Assembly: GCF_002863225.1 (NCBI RefSeq)
Contig: NZ_PKEK01000090.1
Location: 1 to 64,000 of the forward strand
Origin: Mycobacterium sp.
GTDB lineage: Bacteria; Actinomycetota; Actinomycetes; Mycobacteriales; Mycobacteriaceae
Direction: 5' to 3'
Length of the DNA stretch: 64,000 bases
In this document: one piece after another, positions 58,244 through 64,000 of the stretch
Layout of the letters: every line of letters starts with the position of its first letter
How positions within the stretch are numbered: the first letter of the stretch is position 1
The notes under the pieces: generated by a model
What the model saw: the letters and a program-made list of their open reading frames with translations, nothing else
Databases searched by the model: none
Told to the model about the DNA's origin: nothing
Position numbers and translations under genes: made by a program

Positions 58244-58776
58244 CCCGGCGCGCCGTGGCTTTGGATCGGGTGGTGACGCTGCTGTCGGGCATCGGTCTGT
58301 TGGCGCTCGGCTGTTTCCTCGTCGCGTGGCAACAGAGAATCGTCAGCCCGCGAATCGAGCTGGCAAACTACGTGCAGGCTTGGTGGTGGCCGTGGGCCTG
58401 CGCCGCGACGGGGTTGGTGTCGGTAGCGCTGGGGTGCCGTTGGCTGGCAGCACACCGATACCCGCGGAAGGCGTCGAGGGTTTCCTTGGCCGCCAAGACC
58501 TACGACTTCACCGCCGACGCAGACTGCGTCGCCACCGCTGCCGCTGCCGCGCTCGGTCAAGAGACTGGCGTTGTCAAAGCCCGCGGCAGCGCAGTCATCG
58601 AACGCGGTCAACCGACGGTGACGCTCACGGCGGTAGTGCCGGCACGGCGCGGCATCCAGCCCGGAATCGCAGCGGCCGATCGCACAGCGCAGACGGTCGG
58701 CCGGATGCTGGGCGAGGAAGTGGCGGTGCGCAGCGTGCTGCGGATCGACTTCAAGCGTGGCGTGGTTGTGCAGTGA
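58240..58776 (+). CDS. AmaP-like membrane anchor, second paralogue
   Basis: A 178-residue protein with the same two-helix hairpin (about residues 10-31, VTLLSGIGLLALGCFLVAW, and 47-66, WWWPWACAATGLVSVALG) and a cytoplasmic strand-rich domain (SLAAKTYDFTADADCVATAA, VIERGQPTVTLTAVVPAR). It is the last gene of the Asp23 operon; a 69-bp gap follows before the convergent aldehyde dehydrogenase gene. Two different anchors in one operon may give two membrane positions or a hetero-oligomer. Confidence 0.78.
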   Translation: MTRRAVALDRVVTLLSGIGLLALGCFLVAWQQRIVSPRIELANYVQAWWWPWACAATGLVSVALGCRWLAAHRYPRKASRVSLAAKTYDFTADADCVATAAAAALGQETGVVKARGSAVIERGQPTVTLTAVVPARRGIQPGIAAADRTAQTVGRMLGEEVAVRSVLRIDFKRGVVVQ

Positions 58777-58845
58777 AACATTGCTGAGATAGATGGCCGC
58801 GCAGTCGAATTCGTACGCGCGGGCAACTGCCTCGGCGACCCGAAA

Positions 58846-60327
58846 CTAGTCGGTGGTGTAGCCCATCGGCATCAGCACGCTCTTCTGCTGGGTGAAGTGT
58901 TCGACACCCTCGGGGCCGTTCTCGCGACCGATCCCGGAGTTCTTGTAACCGCCGAACGGACAGCACGGGTCGAACGCATACCAGTTGATCGCGTATGTCC
59001 CGGTGCGGATCTGCTCGGAGATCTTGATGCCGCGCGGCACATCGGTGGTCCACACGCTGCCGGCCAATCCGTACGCCGAGTCGTTGGCGATCTTGATCGC
59101 GTCCTCTTCGGTGTCGTAGGCAATGATGCTCAGCACCGGGCCGAAGATTTCCTCCTGGGCGATCGTCATTTTGTTGTCGACGTCGGCGAATACCGTTGGC
59201 TGAACGAAGAAGCCGTTGTCCAGTCCTTCGGGACGCCCACCGCCGGTCACCAGTCGGGCACCCTCCTCGACGCCCTTGGCGATGTACCCCTCGACGCGTT
59301 CCCGCTGCTTCGCCGAGATCAGCGATCCGATCTGCGCGCCCGGGTCCGACGGCGGTCCGACGGGCAGCGAGGCCGCGAAATTGCCGACGGCCTCGACGAT
59401 TTCGTCGTAGCGTGAGCGTGGCGCCAGGATGCGGGTCTGGGCCACACAGGCTTGCCCGCTGTTCATGACGCCGGAGAACACCAGCATCGGCACCGACGCG
59501 GCCAAGTCGACATCCTCGAGCAGGATCGCGGCCGACTTTCCGCCGAGTTCGAGCGTGCAAGGCTTGAGCATTTCGGCGGCGCGCTTGCCGATCTCCTTGC
59601 CGACCGCCGAGCTCCCGGTGAACGAGAAGATGTCGATGTCGGGGTTGGCCGTCAGCGCCTGGCCGGTCTCGATGCCGCCGGGGACGATCGAGAGCACGCC
59701 CTCGGGCAGACCGGCCTCGGCGAACACCTCCGCCAAAGCGTTTGCGCTCAGCGGTGTTTCGGCGGCCGGCTTGAGCACCACGGTGCAACCGGCCAGCAGT
59801 GCCGGGCCCAGCTTGTTGATCGCCAGGAACAGCGGGACATTCCACGCCACGATCGCGCCCACCACGCCGAGCGGCTCACGGTGGACGATGGTCTGGCCGT
59901 AGCCACCGTTACGTACTTCTTGCCACTTGACCTGGTCGACGGCGGGGCCGGCGAAAAAGTTCAGGCAGCCGATACCGCTCATCCACTGCATCGTCTCGAC
60001 CGACATCGACGGCTGACCGGTCTCGTCGCCGAGCAGTTTGACGAAGTGGTCCTTGCGCTCTTCCATCAGCTTGAGTGCGCCGGCGATCACGGCCGCGCGC
60101 TCTTTCGGCGGCGTCGAGGGCCATGGTCCGTGGTCGAAGGCCGCTCGGGCCGCGGCGACCGCGGCGTCGACGTCGGCTGCCGCAGCCAGGGGCACCTTGC
60201 CGACGTATTCGCCGGTCGCCGGGCAGTGCACCTCGATGACCTCGGACGTCGACGGTTCGGTCCATTTACCGCCGATGAAAAGCTTGTCGTACTCCGTCGT
60301 AGCTTGCTCGGTTGTGACTTGGGTCAT
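58846..60327 (-). CDS. NAD(P)-dependent aldehyde dehydrogenase
   Basis: Oxidises an aldehyde to a carboxylic acid. The 493-residue protein (ATG 60327, MTQVTTEQATTEYDKLFI) has the Rossmann/catalytic layout. It contains IVAWNVPLFLAINKLGPALL, FTGSSAVGKEIGKRAAEML, the general base Glu in CTLELGGKSAAILLED, and the nucleophile Cys294 in NSGQACVAQTRILAP. The NAD-site FGPVLSIIAYDTEEDAIKIAND and the C-terminal FGGYKNSGIGRENG are intact. The start was chosen by family length; a GTG nine bases upstream is possible. Position matches Rv0223c. It may deal with aldehydes from lipid turnover. Confidence 0.93.
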   Translation of the reverse strand: MTQVTTEQATTEYDKLFIGGKWTEPSTSEVIEVHCPATGEYVGKVPLAAAADVDAAVAAARAAFDHGPWPSTPPKERAAVIAGALKLMEERKDHFVKLLGDETGQPSMSVETMQWMSGIGCLNFFAGPAVDQVKWQEVRNGGYGQTIVHREPLGVVGAIVAWNVPLFLAINKLGPALLAGCTVVLKPAAETPLSANALAEVFAEAGLPEGVLSIVPGGIETGQALTANPDIDIFSFTGSSAVGKEIGKRAAEMLKPCTLELGGKSAAILLEDVDLAASVPMLVFSGVMNSGQACVAQTRILAPRSRYDEIVEAVGNFAASLPVGPPSDPGAQIGSLISAKQRERVEGYIAKGVEEGARLVTGGGRPEGLDNGFFVQPTVFADVDNKMTIAQEEIFGPVLSIIAYDTEEDAIKIANDSAYGLAGSVWTTDVPRGIKISEQIRTGTYAINWYAFDPCCPFGGYKNSGIGRENGPEGVEHFTQQKSVLMPMGYTTD

Positions 60328-60372
60328 GGTCGTCACCCTACCGAAGCCGCCGCGAAACGAGAACACGTTTCA

Positions 60373-61140
60373 TTACTGCGGTTGGAGCACCAGCACGAGA
60401 TTGCTCACCAGGAACTCGCGTACCACCGGCAGCGACGTCAGCCACCAAGCCCATTTCGGGTGGTAGCGCGGGAACGCGGCGATCAGCGCCCCCGTGCTGG
60501 ACGCCCAGTCCAGCCCGTCCGCCGCCGACACCGCAAACAACGACGACCCGTAGTTGTTCTTGGCCGGATGGCCGTGTTTGCGGGCGTAGCGCGCCGCCGC
60601 GCGGGCTCCGCCCAGATAGTGGGTCAGGCCCATTTCGTGGCCGCCGAACGGGCCGAGCCAGACGGTGTACGACAGCACCACCAATCCGCCGGGACGTGTC
60701 ACGCGGAGCATCTCGCTGCCAAGCTCCCAGGGGCGCGGGACGTGCTCGGCGACGTTCGACGACAGGCAGATGTCGACACAGTTGTCCGCGAAGGGCAGCG
60801 CCATCCCCGAAGCCCGCACGAAGGTCCCTGCCTTACGGGTCAAAACCGTTGCTGGAGAATGCATTTCACGGGGGTCTGGCTCGACCCCGATGTAGCGCAA
60901 CCCGGCGTCGTCGAACGCCGAGGCGAAGTAACCCGGCCCGCCGCCGACGTCGAGCACGCTGCGCCCGGTCGGCCGCTCGCCGTGAACGCCCTGCCACAGG
61001 TCGGCGACCATGGCGGCGGTGTCGACGGCCAGTGGACCGTAGAACTTTGGCGGCTCACCCTGCTCATGGCGAAAGCTCGCCAGCAGCCGCACCGACCGGC
61101 GCAACGTCGCCCGTCGGGCGAACACTTCTGCCACGGCCAC
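60373..61140 (-). CDS. SAM-dependent methyltransferase (Rv0224c-like)
   Basis: A class I methyltransferase of 255 residues. Motif I is SVLDVGGGPGYFASAFDDAG, followed by YIGVEPDPRE, LPFADNCVDICLSSNVAEHV (motif III region) and LRVTRPGGLVVLSYT. The central loop has GPFGGHEMGLTHYLGG. The substrate is not known; in this neighbourhood a lipid or glycan target is likely. Start GTG 61140 is preceded six bases earlier by TAGGGT on the minus strand, indicating leaderless transcription. Divergent from the glycosyltransferase gene across a region with a 39-bp duplication. Confidence 0.9.
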   Translation of the reverse strand: MAVAEVFARRATLRRSVRLLASFRHEQGEPPKFYGPLAVDTAAMVADLWQGVHGERPTGRSVLDVGGGPGYFASAFDDAGLRYIGVEPDPREMHSPATVLTRKAGTFVRASGMALPFADNCVDICLSSNVAEHVPRPWELGSEMLRVTRPGGLVVLSYTVWLGPFGGHEMGLTHYLGGARAAARYARKHGHPAKNNYGSSLFAVSAADGLDWASSTGALIAAFPRYHPKWAWWLTSLPVVREFLVSNLVLVLQPQ

Positions 61141-61146
61141 CGGCCA

Positions 61147-61152
61147 ACCCTA
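61147..61152 (-). promoter_or_regulatory. -10 box for leaderless methyltransferase gene
   Basis: Reading the minus strand, TAGGGT ends six bases before GTG 61140. Fits TANNNT and the spacing of leaderless mycobacterial genes. Confidence 0.55.
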
Positions 61153-61157
61153 AAGCC

Positions 61158-61196
61158 GCTCGCCGTTTTCGCGGCGAGCATCGTCACCCGGCTAGG
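61158..61196. repeat. 39-bp repeat copy 1, hairpin-forming
   Basis: First copy of a 39-base unit that begins GCTCGCCGTTTTCGCGGCGA. Within it GCTCGCCG and CGGCGAGC pair perfectly around TTTTCG. The same 39 bases recur at 61217-61255, 59 bases later. No other copy is noticed in this window. Confidence 0.9.
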
Positions 61197-61216
61197 TCGA
61201 AGTGCCGGGTTCCTCG

Positions 61217-61255
61217 GCTCGCCGTTTTCGCGGCGAGCATCGTCACCCGGCTAGG
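61217..61255. repeat. 39-bp repeat copy 2, hairpin-forming
   Basis: Second identical copy of the unit, ending GGCTAGG. Its last bases form part of the -10 box (TAGGCT) of the glycosyltransferase gene, whereas copy 1 ends TAGGTC, which breaks the box. The duplication therefore sits between two divergent promoters and displaces one from the other. Confidence 0.9.
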
Positions 61256-61257
61256 CT
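61252..61257 (+). promoter_or_regulatory. -10 box for leaderless glycosyltransferase gene
   Basis: TAGGCT fits TANNNT and ends six bases before ATG 61264, overlapping the end of repeat copy 2. Confidence 0.55.
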
Positions 61258-61263
61258 GACCCG

Positions 61264-62418
61264 ATGTCCGCCGTTCGCTCAGTGCTGCTGCTGTGCTGGC
61301 GCGATACCGGTCACCCGCAGGGCGGCGGCAGCGAAACCTACCTGCAGCGCATCGGCGCCCAGTTGGCCGCTTCCGGGGTGGACGTCACTCTGCGGACCGC
61401 GCGCTACCGCGGCGCCGCCCGACGCGAGGTTGTCGACGGCGTCCGCGTCAGCCGCTCAGGTGGGCGCTACTCCGTCTACATCTGGGCCCTGCTGGCGATG
61501 GCGGCGGCCCGGCTCGGCGTCGGGTCGTTGCGCCACGTCCGACCGGACGTCGTCGTGGACACTCAGAACGGCTTGCCGTTTCTGGCCCGGCTCATCTACG
61601 GCCGCCGCGTCGTGGTGCTGGTACACCACTGCCATCGGGAACAGTGGCCGGTCGCCGGCTGGTTTCTCGGCAGGGTGGGGTGGTTCGTCGAATCGTGGCT
61701 GTCGCCGCGGCTGCATCGCGGCAACCAGTACGTGACAGTGTCCCTCCCGTCTGCGCGCGACCTGGTCGGCCTCGGTGTCGAGGACGCGCGAATTGCTGTG
61801 GTACGCAACGGGCTTGACGAGGCACCCGAGGCATCCCTGACCGGTGCCCGGGCGCGCGGCCCACGGGTGGTGGTGCTCTCGCGGCTGGTGCCGCACAAGC
61901 AGATCGAGGACGCGCTGGACGCGGTGGCCCGGCTGCGGGCGTCGATTCCAGACCTGCACCTCGACGTCGTCGGCGGCGGTTGGTGGGATCGGCGATTGAC
62001 CGACCACGCTCGACGCCTGGGCATCAGCGATGCGGTGACGTTTCACGGGCACGTCGACGATGTTGCGAAACACCTTGTCATGCAACAGGCCTGGGTGCAC
62101 GTGCTGCCGTCACGCAAAGAAGGATGGGGCCTGGCGGTCATCGAGGCGGCTCAGCATGCGGTGCCCACCATCGGCTATCGCTCGTCGGGCGGGCTGGCCG
62201 ACTCGATCATCGACGGGGTGACCGGTGTACTCGTCGACCACCACGCCGAGCTCGTCAACCGGCTCGAGCGCCTGCTCACCGACCCGGTGCTGCGCGATCA
62301 GCTCGGCGCCAAGGCGCAGGCGCGCAGCGCAGAGTTTTCGTGGCGGCAGACCGCCGACGCGCTGCGGTCGGTGCTGGAGTCGGTCGTCGCTGGTGACCGC
62401 GTCTCCGGCGTGGTGTAG
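61264..62418 (+). CDS. GT4-family glycosyltransferase (Rv0225-like)
   Basis: A 384-residue glycosyltransferase of GT-B fold. The N-terminal glycine-rich acceptor site is HPQGGGSETYLQRIGAQLAA. The C-terminal nucleotide-sugar site has VVVLSRLVPHKQIEDALDA, VTFHGHVDDVAKHLVM, and the EX7E region SRKEGWGLAVIEAAQHAVPT. GDP-mannose or UDP-sugar donors are typical. Neighbours (methyltransferase and a membrane protein) suggest modification of an envelope glycolipid, but the acceptor is unknown. Position corresponds to Rv0225. Confidence 0.92.
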   Translation: MSAVRSVLLLCWRDTGHPQGGGSETYLQRIGAQLAASGVDVTLRTARYRGAARREVVDGVRVSRSGGRYSVYIWALLAMAAARLGVGSLRHVRPDVVVDTQNGLPFLARLIYGRRVVVLVHHCHREQWPVAGWFLGRVGWFVESWLSPRLHRGNQYVTVSLPSARDLVGLGVEDARIAVVRNGLDEAPEASLTGARARGPRVVVLSRLVPHKQIEDALDAVARLRASIPDLHLDVVGGGWWDRRLTDHARRLGISDAVTFHGHVDDVAKHLVMQQAWVHVLPSRKEGWGLAVIEAAQHAVPTIGYRSSGGLADSIIDGVTGVLVDHHAELVNRLERLLTDPVLRDQLGAKAQARSAEFSWRQTADALRSVLESVVAGDRVSGVV

Positions 62419-62475
62419 CGGAGGCCGTCGTCGCCGAGAGCCCTGCTGCGCGGGCGCTCGAAGTCGACGGCCCGG

Positions 62476-64000
62476 TCAGCCGGGCGCTCGTGGGCGCATG
62501 ACCACCCAGCCGGCAGCTCCGCCGATCAGCGTCGCCAGCCAGATCAGGTGCGCGACGATCACCCCCGCCCGACGACCCGGCGACGCGCCGGGCGTGTCAC
62601 CGCCGACCCGGTAGAGCACCAGGTCCCGTCCGCGATAGGCCACCGGCAACCGCGCCGACGTGTCGGCGGCCGCGCTGACGTCGCCGGGCGTCCCACGCTC
62701 GACCACCAGCCACCCCACGCCGGCGGCCCGTAGCTGGTCCGGGTCGGCGCCCGTCAGGAGCAGACGCTGCACCGCCCGGGCCCGGTCACCCTCGCCGAGC
62801 ACCGTCGTCCCCGAGATGTTCAGGTCGCCGGTCGTCAACACGTCGGCACGCAGCCAGCGCGGCAGCGGGTCGAGCACCGGCGCCCGGCCGGACCAGGCGA
62901 AGCGCCGCATGCTGTCGGCCGGCAACACCGCAACCTGGGCGGGTGCGCGATTGATCGTCGCGGCGACGGCCGGCCAGTCGGCGGGATAGTGCACCGACTG
63001 GACCTTCCCCGCGACGCCCCACGCCAGATCGGGAAGCGACAGCAGCAGCACGAGGCAGCACGTCAGCGCAGGGCCCACCGGGCCCCGGAATCCGAGCCAC
63101 CGGCGCAATGTCGAGACCGCGGCAGCTGCGGCCAGCGAGTAACCGGGCATCGCCAGCGCGACCCACTTCTGCCCGTCGCGCAGCACGCCCAGGCCCGGCA
63201 CCGCGTCGACCAACGCGTGCAAGGCGGACAGGCCCGCGCCGGTGGCCAGCGCAGCCGGTATCAGCACCGAGGCGAAGGCCAGCACCAGCAGCGGGCGCGC
63301 TGGACGCGAATGCTGCAACCCGAACACCCCGGCGGCGACCACCGACAGCAGCACCACTGCCGAGACCAGGGTGAAAAGCGTTGTGCGCGAGGCTGGTACA
63401 GCATCGCCGTTCCACATCCCACCCATGCTGGCGAGGCTGCCGAGGGTGCCCAGCCCCGGTTCGGCGCGTGCCGCGAACGCGGCGATGCCCGGGGTGTGCG
63501 CCCACATGCGGTCCGCTGACGACAGGCCCAGTAGCGCCGCCGTCAGCCACGGCAGTGCGGCCAGCGCGGCCTCTCCCACGACGACTGCCGCGCAAATCCG
63601 GCGCGAGAGCCTGCCCGGAACGGCGATGCACGCCAGTCCGGTGATGGCGGCCAGGATCAGCCCGGTCGGTGTCAGGCCGGCCAGGGCGATCCAGGAGGCG
63701 AGTGCGAAAACAATGGGCCAGCAGACACTTTCGCCCGAGCGCAGCACGACGACGGATCGTGCGATCCAGGGCAGGCAGCCGTACCCGAGCAGCAGACTCC
63801 AGTGCCCCTGCAAAAGACGTTCTCCCACATAGGGATTCCAGATCGCCAGGGTGATCGCGGCGAATTGTCCACCCGCACCGGTTTCGGGCAGTAACGCGGC
63901 GACCAAGCGGCCGGCGCCCCACCCGGCCAGGAACAGACCCAACACCAGCAGGGCCTTCACCACGACGCCGCCGTCGACGACATGCGAGGCCAGCGCGACC
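62476..64000 (-). CDS. Polytopic membrane protein (Rv0226c-like), partial at its 5' end
   Basis: Only the C-terminal 507 residues are inside the window; the frame is open to the right edge, so the start lies beyond 64000. At least nine hydrophobic segments occur, with several long stretches (FALASWIALAGLTPTGLILA, LAAAAAVSTLRRWLGF). A soluble part near the end includes VLPADSMRRFAWSGRAP and ends in a single helix (AGVIVAHLIWLATLIGGAAG) and a basic tail. The layout is like polytopic glycosyltransferases or membrane flippases of envelope glycolipid pathways, consistent with the adjacent glycosyltransferase, but no catalytic residue is certain. Position matches Rv0226c. Confidence 0.82.
   Translation of the reverse strand, partial: VALASHVVDGGVVVKALLVLGLFLAGWGAGRLVAALLPETGAGGQFAAITLAIWNPYVGERLLQGHWSLLLGYGCLPWIARSVVVLRSGESVCWPIVFALASWIALAGLTPTGLILAAITGLACIAVPGRLSRRICAAVVVGEAALAALPWLTAALLGLSSADRMWAHTPGIAAFAARAEPGLGTLGSLASMGGMWNGDAVPASRTTLFTLVSAVVLLSVVAAGVFGLQHSRPARPLLVLAFASVLIPAALATGAGLSALHALVDAVPGLGVLRDGQKWVALAMPGYSLAAAAAVSTLRRWLGFRGPVGPALTCCLVLLLSLPDLAWGVAGKVQSVHYPADWPAVAATINRAPAQVAVLPADSMRRFAWSGRAPVLDPLPRWLRADVLTTGDLNISGTTVLGEGDRARAVQRLLLTGADPDQLRAAGVGWLVVERGTPGDVSAAADTSARLPVAYRGRDLVLYRVGGDTPGASPGRRAGVIVAHLIWLATLIGGAAGWVVMRPRAPG

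Overview
The window is high-GC chromosomal DNA from a non-tuberculous mycobacterium (Mycobacterium/Mycolicibacterium type). The evidence is gene content (mmpL3, mmpL11, an extracellular haem carrier, Zmp1, a WS/DGAT acyltransferase, many fadD/fadE genes), GTG starts, 4-bp GTGA/ATGA overlaps, and a gene order that, from memory, follows M. tuberculosis Rv0189c to Rv0226c. Locus names below are family comparisons from memory; no database search was made.

Layout. 1-122: the end of an IS30-like insertion sequence at the left edge. 178-4.8 kb: ilvD, the copper regulator ricR with its box, an MFS exporter and an L,D-transpeptidase. 4.8-18.3 kb: cell-envelope block with zmp1, two Mce-associated-like membrane proteins, the mmpL11 operon, the Rv0203-like haem carrier, two membrane proteins and mmpL3. 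18.4-24.5 kb: an NYN-domain protein, trmB, a pair of P-loop proteins with degenerate GTPase motifs, and pckG. 24.6-36.7 kb: a CaCA exchanger, fadD4, then a lipid/CoA catabolic region (enoyl-CoA hydratase, fadE3, double-hotdog hydratase, an apparently permuted class III CoA-transferase, an amidohydrolase, an HTH-less TetR domain protein, two acyl-CoA dehydrogenases, a LipW-like esterase). 36.9-45.1 kb: hydrolase, DesA3-like desaturase, LipC-like esterase, WS/DGAT acyltransferase, FadD12-like ligase and a PlsC-like acyltransferase. 45.2-54.8 kb: echA1, an aquaglyceroporin, an AMP-forming ligase with a small partner, TetR and LuxR regulators and a FadE5-like dehydrogenase. 54.8-58.8 kb: an ECF sigma factor, CsbD, and a string of Asp23/Gls24-like and AmaP-like genes. 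58.8-64 kb: return to the conserved order with an aldehyde dehydrogenase, methyltransferase, glycosyltransferase and a membrane protein cut by the window edge.

The common thread is the mycobacterial envelope and its lipids: export of mycolate precursors (MmpL3/MmpL11), haem acquisition linked to those transporters, peptidoglycan 3-3 crosslinking, and activation, desaturation, storage and beta-oxidation of acyl chains. The most system-like accessory locus is 54.8-58.8 kb. It combines the parts known from the Staphylococcus aureus asp23 operon (Asp23, AmaP anchors, a small membrane protein, CsbD), but with several Asp23-like paralogues and a divergent ECF sigma factor.

Regulatory signals seen directly include a perfect RicR-type palindrome, a TetR-like palindrome upstream of fadD4, a second palindrome between the desaturase and hydrolase genes, several TANNNT -10 boxes placed 6-7 nt before a start codon (leaderless transcription), a strong U-tract terminator after csbD, and a tandem 39-bp duplication between two divergent genes near 61.2 kb.
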